DNA from: Hibiscus mutabilis | Taxonomy: Eukaryota > Streptophyta > Magnoliopsida > Malvales > Malvaceae | DNA length: 64,000 bases | Direction of reading: 5' to 3' | NCBI GenBank assembly: GCA_019671005.1 | Contig: CM033718.1 | Location: 29,714,508 to 29,778,507, forward strand | Shown here: one piece after another, positions 12,408 to 23,664 of the stretch | Numbering within the stretch: position 1 is the first letter of the stretch | Layout of the letters: each line of letters starts with the position of its first letter | Program-made: the position numbers and the translations under genes | The notes under the pieces: model-generated | The model's database searches: none | What the model was told of the DNA's origin: nothing | Seen by the model: the letters and a program-made list of their open reading frames with translations, nothing else

Positions 12408-12884
12408 AAAATAAAATATTGTAGCATCTTCTTCTTTTACCCTCATTTGATAGTATCCCGATCGAAGATCGATCTTTGAAAACACTGCAACATCCTTGAG
12501 TTGATCGAAAAGATCTTCAATCCTTGGTAGAGGATATCTATTCTTGGCGGTGAGTTTGTTCAATTGTCTGTAATCAATATAGAGTCTCATAGTCCAGTCT
12601 TTCTTCTTCACAAACAATAATGGAGCACCCTAGGGAGACGAACTGGGTCTAATGAAACCCTTGTCTTGTAACTCTTGAAGTTGCTTCTTGAGTTCCTTCA
12701 ATTCAATTGGCGCCATTCGATAGGGTGTGATGGACACCGAATTCGTTCCAGATTGAACATCAATCCCGAACTCTACTTCTCTGGTTGGAATGAGACCAGA
12801 GAGTTCCTCGGGAAAAATATCAAGAAATTCAGATACAATTGGCATGTTTGATAAACCAAAATCAATTTCATATTGTATAACCAT
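12408..12884 (-). pseudogene. Chromovirus reverse transcriptase, N-terminal part only
   Basis: Read leftwards from 12884: EELSGLIPTREVEFG, then APIELKELKKQLQELQDKG and FIRPSSSP; after a stop near 12629 the frame continues FVKKKDWTMRLYIDYRQLN, PRIEDLFDQLKDVAVFSKID and GYYQMRVKEEDAT. At about 12425 RT homology stops before the FxDD catalytic motif. Truncated; the rest of pol is absent. Confidence 0.85.
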
Positions 12885-13262
12885 GGCAGCAAAGATTGAT
12901 GTAGGTTTCTTATCAATAAGAATGATGGATTTCTTCCCTAAACCTCAGAGATAAAGTCTCATATTTTGACAATCTATCCAGGCTTGCTGTTTCCCTAACA
13001 AGTCTAGTCCCAATACTAGATCAAATTCACAAGATGTCAAGACATATAGATCAATGGGGAAAGGTATATTTCGACTGGTTATGGGACATTCCTTGCAAAG
13101 GAAGTTAATGGACGTGATTCCCCTATAGGGTTCAAAACTACAAGGCCTTTTATCAACAGTTTTGGGTTTCAATTTCAATTTAGCAATCGAGGATGAGCAA
13201 ACAAAATAATGGGTAGACCCCGAATTAATTAAAGTATAAACAGGACTTTAATTTAATTCAAC
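12885..13262 (-). pseudogene. Chromovirus retropepsin with mutated catalytic Asp
   Basis: The PR block reads NSGSTHYF where family members have DSGSTHSF, so the catalytic Asp is Asn (about 13221-13226). The C-terminal part LGLDLLGKQQAWIDCQ is clear at about 13010-12965. A TAA just upstream (about 13250) and others break the frame. Continues directly into RT. Confidence 0.8.
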
Positions 13263-14700
13263 AGTACCTGCAATGACATCAGGAGACTCTTCGTTTTCTT
13301 TTCCCCGAATGTGATAGATTCAAGCAGGAGCTTTGGACTCCTGATGTGTAGAAGCCGATTGCGGACCTCTACCCTTGTTTTGATTTCCCGATTGAGCTTG
13401 TCTCGGGCCTTTGTCACGATTGGAAGGTGCGACACTAGCATTTACTGGGGCTCGTGTCGGGACCTTGTTAGGATTTTGGGGACAATCCTTGTTGTAGTGA
13501 TCTAAGCCTCCACACAAGTAAAACAAGTTGGATTGAGTTCTGCACTGACCCAAGTGGAGCTTTTGGCAGAACTTGCAAGTAGGAAGTTGAGCAGAATTCC
13601 CCGTACTATTAACAAAAATGACCGGGGCTGAAGGATTGGATACCGATTGAGGTCTCAGTATGAAATTACTCTTCTGAACAGGAGTAAAGGTGGAAGAGTT
13701 CTCTCGATGATGCTTAGGCTTCTTAGACTGCCAGGGAGGCTTGTCTTCCTTCCTGGATCTTTTATCTTTCCAGGCACTGCTACTCTTGCTCTTCTCTGAG
13801 GCCTTCATCTTTGCCTTGGTTGCAATGGCTTGGTTCACCAAACTTTGGAAGTCAATGATACCAGGGCAGTAAATATTGGACTTAATTCATCATTGAGTCC
13901 GTCAATGACCACTGTATACTTGTTTGTATCTGTCTTGATATACTCCGACTCGTACTTGCAATACATGCAAAAGTCAACCACATACTGTTCAATGGGTCAG
14001 CCACCTTCCTTCAAGTACAAGAAACGCTTTCAACGCTTGGCTAAGTAATGTTCACTGATATACTTCTTCTTGAATTCTTCGAGAAAGAATTTCCAAGTAA
14101 CAACGTCAGAAGGAGCAGTCAGGGATGTAGTTTCCCACCAGCTCAAAGCTTCGTCTGCCAATAGGACTATGACACATTCGAGTTTATGTTCATCAGAACA
14201 GGTTAGTTGTTTGGTCAAGATTCGATTAGTAGCCTCTAGCCAATACTCAGCTACTTCTAGGTTGGCTTCATTAGTACAGGTGAATGTATAAGCCCTGTGT
14301 TGAGCAGGCTTATCGATTGGAGCTCTTTTTGGCATAACAATAGTAGGCGCAATAGGATGGTCTCGTTTTAGAGTGGTTACAAGATGATCGAACATCTCTT
14401 TCATGCTAAGGAGACATTCTCTTTGAATAGGATGAATAGCAGGGGCTTCCTGCTGAGGTTGAGCTTGTTCTCGAGGTTCGGTTTGATCTCGAGGTTCAAC
14501 TTGTCTCATTCATTCGAGGAACCTTCAGGACTTTGTCTCATTCATTCGAGGAACCTTCAGGACTTTCATGATCCTGGCCAAGTCTCGTTTCAAACATTTC
14601 TAGTTCAAATAGAACAACAAGGGTTAAGTTTAAGCAAGAACACAAGCATACTTGAAATACAACTCCTAGGTGGCACAATTTAATCCTATTTGATGCATGA
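13263..14700 (-). pseudogene. Chromovirus gag (capsid plus two zinc knuckles), degraded
   Basis: From 14509: a Gln/Glu-rich N-terminus, then the capsid block with EVAEYWLEATNRIL, HKLECVIVLLADEAL, SWWETT and KFFLEEFKKKYISEHYL (about 14260-14040). After a stop the reading continues DFCMYCKYESEYIK and GLNDELSPIFTAL (about 13980-13870). The nucleocapsid has CKFCQKLHLGQC and a second knuckle LCGGLDHYNKDC in which the first Cys is lost (13600-13490). At least three frame breaks. A 32-bp tandem duplication sits upstream at 14501-14564. Confidence 0.85.
14501..14564. repeat. 32-bp tandem duplication upstream of gag
   Basis: Two identical 32-bp copies (14501-14532 and 14533-14564), each starting ttgtctcattcattcg. 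On the coding (minus) strand the unit contains in-frame stops, so it cannot be part of a functional gag N-terminus. Confidence 0.9.
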
Positions 14701-14733
14701 CGGTCCAGTTTAGTCTGAGAATTGGCTAAAAAA

Positions 14734-14746
14734 GCTTTGATGCACA
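14734..14746 (-). other. Degenerate initiator-tRNA-Met PBS
   Basis: Minus strand after the LTR end (..GGGTGTTACA, then TTTTA) reads TGTGCATCAAAGC. Aligned with TGGTATCAGAGC of the intact sites at 24635 and 38337 it differs at a few positions but lies at the same spacing, so this is a mutated PBS identifying the LTR at 14752-18507 as a 5' LTR. Confidence 0.55.
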
Positions 14747-14751
14747 TAAAA

Positions 14752-17700
14752 TGTAACACCCCTACCCCGGTTTAGGATTAAACTAGCTTGGGAGTGTTAC
14801 GAGGCACTGGAAACACGAGTCAGTTAAATTTTTCAAGAACTCATCACTAATCGATAAGTTGAGCACTAGCAAGGCCCTTAATGATTCACAAATAATCATT
14901 CAAGCACGGACGTGTTTATCATGTATGGAAATCGGATTTCATACTTAACCTAATTATATTCACTTTGAATAACAATATATATATATGCGCAACTTAACCA
15001 TCTTATAACAACAATTAACTAGTATACGGTGATATGTTTAATTCGAGTTATTGAGTGTGTCTTCTAGGATCTTACATTTAAAACATGTAAGCAAATTATG
15101 TAGGTTTAACTTAACCTGTTCATTTGTGTATACCTTTGAGTCATACCACAAGCAAGTAAGTAATGTTCAATTCTTTAATCATTATCATTCGGCTATGACA
15201 AGATCGAGCATAACGTGATATATATCCTATCATTCATTTAGTATTCAAAACATTAGAAGCCATAATCATACTTATATTCAACTTTCAAGTAGCAAAATGC
15301 ATGTCCTAGCTTAACTATATACAAGACTAGGTGCCACCAACTAGGAACATTACAAATGTATAAGTGTGGATCCATACTCTAGCTTTGCTTGTGTTTGCTT
15401 CAGGCTCAAGGAACAGGCTTCAAAATCAAGGAGATTTATTGAATCTCTTAACTTGTAGTTTGGGATGAGTGGAAACGAGAGTGATAAGTACAAAATGTAC
15501 TTAGTGAGGTAGTAATCTAGTTCTATCTAATTATTGAGGCAATTGTCAATTAGTCAAGTTAAACCTAGTCAAGGTTTGTAGCAATCGAACTCAAGCTTTA
15601 TACGTACTTACCATTTCAAATTAAGTAACATATCATTTCAAGCAAGGCATTCAAGTACACATCGATTCAAGTGGGATTATAAGCTATTCAAGTAGCAGCT
15701 CATCAAGCAAGCAATTTGAGCATTAGTAAATTCAAATATCAAGAAATTCAAGTGTCAAGTAACTCAAGTATCAAGTAGTTCAATTATCAAGTATCAAATA
15801 ATTCAAGTATCAAATAAGCTTTATGCTTTAATTATTTCTCATTTTCTTTCTTTAGTGTATGCCTTTGGTATTTAGTTGTCAAGGTAATCGAGTCACCAAC
15901 CAACTGTCGCCAAATAAGAAGATACTGGTCATTACCCTTCTACTGTTGCCAAAGATCATTCACACATCCCTCCTAATGTCGCCATTTACGGGCCTTAGGA
16001 CTGGACCGTAGTCCACCCAACACAAAAGGAGCTCTAGACTCCATGGCATGCCATTCTACCTATGACCACTAGCAACCAAGGATTTGTTTCATAATTTATC
16101 ACATTTTCAAGTAATTCATGTTCAAATCAAGATATCATCATTCAAGAATCAATTCAAGCAAGGTATATCAAGATTCAAGCTTAGCCCTTAGGCCAATTGA
16201 GCCTTAGCTCTACATTATGCAATTTAACTTGTCATTCAAGAAAGCAATTAACATATGCCATCTCTAAGCATCAAGCAATATCTTTATTTCATGATTTATA
16301 TCATGTTAACAAGTATCTAAATGATAGAGATACAATCAAGCACTATTCGAATTGATCACAACCAAGGCAACAATAATCAAGCATTTGTTTTCACTTTTCT
16401 TTATAATTAATTTAACGACATTCATGTTACTAACAATTCTCAAGTTTTAGCTTAAGTCATTCTTCCCCTTTTTCATCCCAACCAAGCTTAAATAAAGTAC
16501 ATTAACATGGTATAAAAATAACAAGAAAGTAGACATGCATCTTTGGTTAGGACCTAAGTCCTAACCCTATATTAAACTACACTCACAATACTCTAAGCTA
16601 GCTTAGTCTCGAAAGACTATCCCCTTTTGTTTAGCTTTCGAATGCTCCTCCTTAGACTCTCCTCCAATGTTCTCTTCTTGTTCTAACATTTCATACAATT
16701 AAATTAAGGTCAAGACAAGGTACATTCATTTAACTTCAAAACATGGCAGCAATACACATAATTCATTAATCCAAACTGTTATAGGCTGCCATACAAGCAC
16801 ACACACATATATATATATACAAGGTAGCATTCAATCTGCTCAAAACTGTGTACAAAACAATACACAAAACTACAATTAAAGCTTTTCGAAAATGCGCATT
16901 AGGCCATAGAATCAAAAACAGCAACTATTTAATTCATTACACGACTCATACTTTCAAGCATTCATTTCAAAACATCAAGGCTGCTGCTGCCAGGCAGCAT
17001 GTGCATTACTTGCTTAAATGTTCATATCTTTCATTCCATACGTCGGAATTTCGAACCGTTTACACTATTAGAAAACTAACTTAATTTTATTTCTAACCAT
17101 TTAGGACTTGCATTTTTATTCATTGTGAATTAATACAGTTTTTATTTAAAGACAGACCAAATTATGCCACTGGATAGTTTGCACTGTCCTTAGAGATTAA
17201 TCTCTACAAACTGTTTTATAACTCGGAATTCGGTTCCGTTTGTTGCATACGAAACTAGACATACTCGTGATTCTGTACATGTAAGATTTATTCCCTAATT
17301 TGATCTATGTGATTTTCTACAATTTTTTAAACTCACTGCCCTAAATAAGGTTTTCTGGATAGATTTCCTTAAGCTAGATTCTAGCTTCATTAGCCACTTA
17401 AACAAAAATTCTAACATGATTCTTCAACATATATGCTCACTCATACATGTCTAAGTCAGTCCAATTTCAAGTTCATGTGCGCAAAACAGAGTGACCCACT
17501 CATGTATACAATTTATTTACTCAAACCATCCAATTACATACACAAGTATACATAATATAGCAGCCCTCATATATGAACAATTTGTTTATACACAACAATC
17601 TAATTACATACACAAGTATATAGAACATAGTAGCCCTCATATATGAACACTTTGTTTATACACAACAATCTAATTACATACACAAGTATACAGAACATAG

Positions 17701-18507
17701 CAACCCTCATATATGAACAATTTGTTTATACACAACAATCTAATTACATACACAAGTATACATAACATAGCAGCCCTCATATATGAACAATTTGTTTATA
17801 CACAACAATCTAATTGCATATACAAGTTGAGCATAATTTTCTCCCTTAGATTGGACTCTAAAACAAATCTATGTTACCCTAACCACTATCAACCGATGAC
17901 AATATAATGAATTTACATTTCATTCAAACATATCCAAGAATTCAAAGCATGAATTTAGTCTCACCAAATCATTCTAACTACTGAAATATAAGAGACCACA
18001 AACAACAATTCAAAATCGAGCTTGATTTAGAATAAAGGAAGGGTGTAAATACCTTCTTCTTCAAGCTGGTTAACCCGCGATTTAAGGAATTAAATTAGCT
18101 AGATTCCAAAGATTCAATCTCCTATGGCAACTCAAGCTCTCTCTTTTTTTCTCTCATGGGTTCGGCTGATGAAGAAGATGAAGGAAGGAAGAAATGACTA
18201 TTCCTCTTCCCATCTCTTTTTATTATCTAATAAACATGTGTACTAGCCCCAAATTCCTATTTGTTTAACATGCAAACTCCATGTTTATTAAATCATCATT
18301 TTAGTCACTTAAATTTAGTGTTCTTCTTTTTTAATTGTCATAATTAGCTCCCTTCTTTCATTTGTTTAGGATATAATTTAACTAACTAATGAGTTTAAAT
18401 TGTGGTAACAACTTTTAGGCTCGGTTTAGAGATATCACAATTCCCTAATTTAAATTAAATTACCACTTTCAGAAATATGCTACTAGGCTCATGTTCAGGG
18501 TATTATA
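14752..18507 (-). repeat. 5' LTR (3.76 kb) of the chromovirus at 12.4-14.7 kb
   Basis: Minus-strand LTR end is GGGGTAGGGGTGTTACA next to a degenerate PBS. The start at 18507 reads TATAATACCCTG, apparently a mutated TGTAATACCC. Holds a 70-bp tandem array (17525-17830), a GGCATGCCA/ACGGTCC box at 15967-16060, CAAG-rich stretches (15650-15850), and AT and CA microsatellites (14969-14984, 16797-16819). ORF-like readings at 16848 and 17713 are within LTR repeats and not believed. Confidence 0.65.
17525..17830. repeat. 70-bp tandem repeat array, about 4.3 copies
   Basis: The phrase CCCTCATATATGAACA recurs at exact 70-bp steps (ends at 17570, 17640, 17710, 17780 for ctcat). Units differ by only a few substitutions. 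Each unit holds the palindrome CATATATG and a TTGTTTATACACAACAA segment with TTGT/ACAA arms. Confidence 0.9.
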
Positions 18508-19008
18508 TTATTTTTAGGATAATTATTTCTAGTTTATCTATTTATCTTTATCTTTATTTATTTAATTGTACTTTTAATTATTGATTATCTTATTATTTGT
18601 GTTTGAATTTTAGGACAAGAGTTCAAGATAAGGAGGAGTTGGATTAAAGATTGAAGTTTATCCTTGAGAGGGAATAATAAGCTGATTTTGGGGGCTTACA
18701 AAAGCCTATTTAATTATTAGTTTTTTTCCTAATTATCATCCCTTTTATCCCTATAGCTGCATACCACTCTACATTCCCCCAATCCCCTTTGCCGCATACC
18801 CTAACCAATCCCCTCATCATCTTTTATTTTCATCATTCGTTCCTACTTTCTTTTCTTTGCTCCTATTAGCCGAAAATCAGCATCATCTTTACCATATCCT
18901 ACTTCACCATTAAACTTTCAAACTCCATCTACTCTTTCTTCTACTCTTTGAACTCTCAAAACTTTATTTTTTTCTCTGTTTTTGATTCCTATCACAACCA
19001 CAATCACC
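18508..19008 (+). other. Linker upstream of the extra ORF in the Athila-like fragment
   Basis: No ORF. Homologous by eye to minus-strand 51770-51290 of the full element: TTTAGGATA, repeated TTTATTTA, then a T-rich tract ending AATTTTAG|GACAAGAGTTCAAGATAA. Truncated at 18508 exactly where the neighbouring chromovirus LTR begins, so pol of this copy is missing. Confidence 0.6.
18612..18613 (+). promoter_or_regulatory. Candidate splice acceptor before the extra ORF
   Basis: T-rich tract ending GAATTTTAG, 396 nt upstream of the ATG; the counterpart GAATTGTAG lies at 51522-51523 (minus) in the full element. Conservation between two diverged copies suggests an acceptor for a spliced subgenomic RNA, as an env-position ORF would need. 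No donor identified. Confidence 0.35.
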
Positions 19009-20463
19009 ATGGGCAAAAATCTCAAAACTATGGCTCACCCAAGTTTATCCAAGGAACCACCAGTCCTTCGATATGCAACACCAACCATTAAGGAGAGATA
19101 TCTAGCCAAGTTTGCAAACCACAACATATGGGAGGAGCAAGGATTCGCTTACACCGTCTCCCGCAAGAACTTCAACATTGATGCGTTCATCTTCAAAATA
19201 ATCGAGCGCCACAAAAGGCAAATCATTTGCCATCAACCAAGGCCCGACAATGTATCATGGGTAAGAGAATTTTATGCTCATTCGCCTGACCCAAGCAACC
19301 CCTATGTTTATGTTCGTGGCAGGGCTATCCTTATCGATGCCGACACCATCAACACTTTCTACGGGATATACATTGCAAAAGATGAACATAAAGCCTTTAT
19401 GGACAACATCACGGTTGAAAAAGTCGAAAAGGTGTTCAAGGACCTCAAAATCGAAGGAGCCAAATGGAATCGAGGAGCCTTGAAAGGGATAGTAAATCGC
19501 CTTATATTAAAACTCGTGGCAAAATTGTGGGATAAATTTGTTAAAACTTGCTTAATGCTCACTACACACAACACCACAATTTCATATTCTCATTTTTGCA
19601 TTCTATTTTGAACAATCGAATTATAGATATTGGACAAATTATTTGTGATGAGATATTTGCTTGTAGTCAAAAGGATGCAGGTTCTCTTTTCTTCCTGAGC
19701 TTAATATCCAATTATGCGAGAATGAAAAAGTACCAAGTGGTCCAACAGACGAGAAATTACCTTCCAGAACCGGGTGGAATCATACTCAATACTTGAGGAT
19801 TATGGGTGAAGAACTGGCGAAAGAACAAACATTGCCAAAGAAATACCCAACACCGAAAATTGCCCAGGTAACAAAAGATTCCTCAGCATTTCCAGATGCC
19901 TCGGCAAGTCCGGATGCCCAGGCAAGTGAACCTACCTCGGCAAACATGAATCAATTCGAAGAGATGCTCCACCCATTATCACATTAATTAGAGCGAATGG
20001 AGGACCAGCAAATGCAATTCATGCGGTACATGAGGGACCATAACATAGCTATCACACGAGTGATCCTTGAGAAGTACCCCGACAACACCGTGCCTTTTCT
20101 GATGTTTCCTTCCAACCTACTTGCCCCGACAACTGAGGATACCACGATAAATGCCACAAACGGTGAAGGTAAAACCCCTATGACTGAACCTTCTCGAACT
20201 GAATCTTTACATGGATTTAAAGATTCGGACGAGACCATCTCTAAACTAGTGACATTTCCACCAGTCAAACCACCAAAGTCAAAGCGTAATGCTTCGATCA
20301 TTGAAACGACTGACCAAGAGCAAGAAGCGAGCAATGAGGTTTCAGAAGTGAGGGTTCAAATTGCACCACCAGCCACACGCGCTCAACCACCACGAACTAG
20401 CAAATGAATCAAGAATACAACCCGAAGAAAACTCATCATCCAGGGTGATGACTTTTCTGGCTA
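19009..20463 (+). pseudogene. Extra ORF downstream of pol (env position) of an Athila-like element, broken
   Basis: The start is chosen at 19009 (caccATGGg) because it aligns with the start of the homologous ORF at 51231. The N-terminal half carries HPSLSKEP, ATPTIKERY, WEEQGFAY, ICHQPRPDNVSWVREFYAH and NPYVYVRGRAILI, the signature I associate with the Pfam family called putative plant transposon protein. The middle has KLWDKFVKTCLM and, after a frameshift near 19580, RIIDIGQIICDEIFACSQKD. Another break follows near 19795 and a TAA at 19985. The C-terminal part has MEDQQMQFMRYMRDHNIAI and an acidic/proline tail ending TRRKLII. No signal peptide or membrane segment is seen, so an envelope role is not supported. 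Downstream lie 3' UTR hairpins, PPT and LTR. Confidence 0.8.
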
Positions 20464-20503
20464 ACTCATTTGCATTTTAATTTTAATCTTTTTGTACTTG
20501 CAC

Positions 20504-20540
20504 GCATTGAGGACAATGCTTCTCTCGAGTTTGGGGGGTG
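20504..20540 (+). other. AGGA stem-loop plus polypurine-like tract (upstream copy)
   Basis: GCATTGAGGACAATGC (20504-20519; stem GCATTG/CAATGC, loop AGGA), then CGAGTTTGGGGGG (20526-20538). Same module as 21239-21275 but with a different stem. Counterpart in the full element: 49713-49752 (minus). Confidence 0.8.
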
Positions 20541-20851
20541 TTTGTTTCTTGTTAGTTTCATGCTTAGTTGCATTCATCTTTAGTAATCGCATATAGGTTG
20601 CATATATTACTTGCCATGCCTTTGATAGGATTTAATTTGCCTAGACTCGTTGGATATCCTATGATGAGTTTTCCACTGCACTTAATTGATAGAACTTTCG
20701 ATTCTAGGATGTGCATGGAAAACATTTAGAATCCTACTATGATGATGAATATATTTGGACACTGTTGGGACTTGATTGATTAAAGGAAACTTAGTGAACT
20801 TAGGTTGCTTAAAAATTTGAATAAACAAAATGAGAAAAAAAAGTTCTCTTG

Positions 20852-20985
20852 CTAGAGGTGCCCGAAACTGGCTCTAGTGTTGCACTTTAAAGAATTGCTA
20901 GAGGTGCCCGAAATTGGGTCTAGTCCACTAAAAATTGAAATAAGAAATTGCATGACTGGCTAGAGGTTCCCGAAATTGGCCCTAG
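20852..20985 (+). repeat. Three copies of a 26-nt dyad in the 3' untranslated region
   Basis: Copies at 20852-20877, 20898-20923 and 20960-20985. Arms CTAGAG/CTCTAG flank a 14-nt core containing GCCCGAAATTGG. Copies 2 and 3 each have a substitution in the right arm. Four further copies lie at 49219-49406 on the minus strand, in the same relative place of the full Athila-like element. Confidence 0.9.
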
Positions 20986-21238
20986 TAAAAATAAAAATAA
21001 ATACCACGGTAATCAATTTGATAGAAACCTATTGTTCACATGGAATCCTGAAAATCAACTTGTACACAACTCCACACACACATTGTCAGAAGCATTATAG
21101 TTTAATTATGAGTAAATTCTATGTCATCCAAAAAATTGAAAGGCAATCATACTTTGTGCCACGGTTCTGAGGATTAAAGTTAGGTAGAAAGCATTTTTTT
21201 AATAATCAAAGTCTTGGCAGGTAATTGTTAGTTTTACA

Positions 21239-21275
21239 TTGCTTGAGGACAAGCAACAATTCGAGTTTGGGGGTG
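21239..21275 (+). other. AGGA stem-loop and polypurine tract at the LTR edge
   Basis: TTGCTTGAGGACAAGCAA (21239-21256; 7-bp stem, loop AGGA) followed by CGAGTTTGGGGGTG (21262-21275), then the LTR start TGTTAAGTGTG. The G-run is the plus-strand primer. Confidence 0.85.
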
Positions 21276-22676
21276 TGTTAAGTGTGTAAAAGTACTATAT
21301 TTCTACCTTTGTACTTGAAATTATTTTTAGACTTAGGCTCATTCTAGTTGCATTTTTAGTCATTCATGCATAATTGCATTGTTTCCTTCACCGTCATGCT
21401 TGATTTCATAATTTGGTTGATTTTGTGGAAAAGATGATGCTGGTATGTGTTTTTGTGTGTGCATGATCTAATTGCCCAAGCAAGTAGGAAATTGCCGAAG
21501 CAATTGAGGATAAGAAGAAGGGAGCTGCCCATTTTGATGGGATAAATCCAGTTATTTCGAGATAATTACGAGAACAAAGGATAAATCCTAGAAGAGTTGG
21601 AGTTCCACGAAGAGATCAAGAGGAGATTAAATTCCAAGAGATTATGAGGAGTTTTTGGAGAATAAATAAATAAAAGAGACTTATGTCTTTTATATTATTT
21701 AATTCCAACTTAAACTCATCCTTATCAACAAAGAACTTGACTTAACCATCTCCTATAAATAGAAGGCAAGCTGTAGCTCTCCATATGTTCGACTTGGGAG
21801 AGAAAAACATAGGGATGCTCGACATCATCTTCTTCTTCTTTATTCCATTTGATTCTTGTTGGGTAGATTTTATCTTGTGTTTCTTTTGCACCCAGGCATG
21901 AACTAAACTTTACTTGGCTTGAGTTATTTTGTTTTTGTGGTTGTGAAAACGTTTGGATTTGTCTAGGTTTTCGAGTTGAAATTTAATTTCAAAGTTTGTT
22001 AATTCTTGGTTCTTAATTTTGATTGCGAGTGAAATGGGATAGGATCTCGTGGACTCATCCATTTATCTAATAATGGGAGAGTTAGATTCAAGAAACGAAT
22101 GAGCATGGTTTTCATACAAACAAATACTGGTGAAGACTAGTTCGACTTAGGGATAAGTTGCAAATTTCAACAAATAAGAGGAGTGCAAGATCGGTTTTTG
22201 TTCACCCATGGTTAACGTAAGGATGTATCACCAAGGCATGCAGAATTAATAGTGTTTCGAGCTAGGGAAAACGAGAAGCCATTGAAGAACACTTCGTCGA
22301 ATTTTGAAGGAAGTCGCCCAGTTGCCCATGTAATCGCACCATTCCCAATTGACAAGTCAATTCGATTAAGGCTAATTGTTAAGACGATTGAGTTACTCTT
22401 GCAATTAATTACCACGACAGTCCATTCAATCATCGCACCATAACTTACGGTAACCCGGCCTACTCTCTCATTCTATCAACATCTCTTTTATTTACTTGCG
22501 CATTTTACTTTACTCGTTCATTCAAATCCTATTATCACAAATTGTATTTTCTTTTCAAGTGCGAGGAATTATAATCCGAAGTTACAACCAATCTCTATAG
22601 AGACGATATCTATTCTATACTATAACTTACAATGTGTACACTTGCACCAATTGTGAAGCAATCTAAACACGCAGCA
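21276..22676 (+). repeat. 3' LTR of the Athila-like fragment
   Basis: TG at 21276 after the PPT. A CTATAAATA box is at 21753-21761. The end block GAGACGATATCTATTCTATACTATAACTT.. (22601 on) matches the end of the full element's LTR and closes at CACGCAGCA (22676). Contains TTGCCCAAGCAA and TTGCCGAAGCAAT dyads near 21472-21505. Its 5' partner is not in the window. Clearly diverged from the LTRs at 47495 and 57606, so a related family or older copy. Confidence 0.8.
21753..21761 (+). promoter_or_regulatory. TATA box of the Athila-like LTR
   Basis: CTATAAATAGAAGGC in the middle of the LTR; the equivalent box in the full element is 48371-48380 and 58563-58572 (minus). Confidence 0.6.
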
Positions 22677-23628
22677 AATACTATGCATGATAAGTGTTTG
22701 TTAAGTCATAGACTTGAATGTTATACACTAATAAGTTATGTGTAAATGAATTCTAGAAAGAATATTAGCTAATTAATGACTTGTGAATGTGACCTGTATA
22801 GCAAGTGTTCTATGTTTAGTGAAAATTTCCGAAGGGTCTTTGTGTGAGTAGATAAATATTGGCTAAGTAGCTTACATGTGTTATTTGCCAAAATGGTAAA
22901 AAGGCTATGAATTGATGGAATTTGTAAAAGTATATATATGCCTATTACGTACAAATCTTACGTGATAAGGAATGGATGCCATAATGTGAGAAGTTGGTAA
23001 CTTAAGTGATATGTAAGACTGTATTAAAAGGGTTTTAAATCGTCTATAAGGAAAAAAATAATGAGAAGTGGATGACGTGTGTAACAAGAAAAAAAATCTA
23101 GTGGGTATAATTGAATGTTTATATGTGAGATTAAAAGTGCTTGGTTGAGATGTCCTTATGAGTATGTGAATGTTGTTGAATCTTTAACAATGAGTTTTGT
23201 TAATTTGTTTAATTTACGTATGTTATATGTGATAAACAAGTATGCCATGTCTTGGTGAAATTCAATTGCGGTTTACATAAACATCCATATATGCATGATT
23301 CAAATTCTTATGTTATAAAATGTTGGACTGATTCGATAGCTTTCTCTAGAAGACCTCTTCTCATGTTCAAGCTGTAGCCATATCAAATTAATAGACAACC
23401 ATGAAAGGATATACTTTAGATTCCCATTAGTAGATAATTTAATCTACCTCTCTAAGCTTATGCTTATTATATCCTTTCATTTGCTTTTGAGTTAGAACTT
23501 GCGTGGATACCTTTGGAGCTTATACTCGATCACTGGTGGCAAGATGTATGTTCGCAATTCCTTTAAGAACTCCTGGATGGTGGCACATAGATATTAGAAT
23601 GCATAATGCATTTAGATCTCTCTTTGAT

Positions 23629-23664
<36 letters not shown>

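Noticed and set aside
19009..20463. Envelope glycoprotein
   Set aside because: Position fits, but no signal peptide, cleavage site or membrane segment is visible in either copy.
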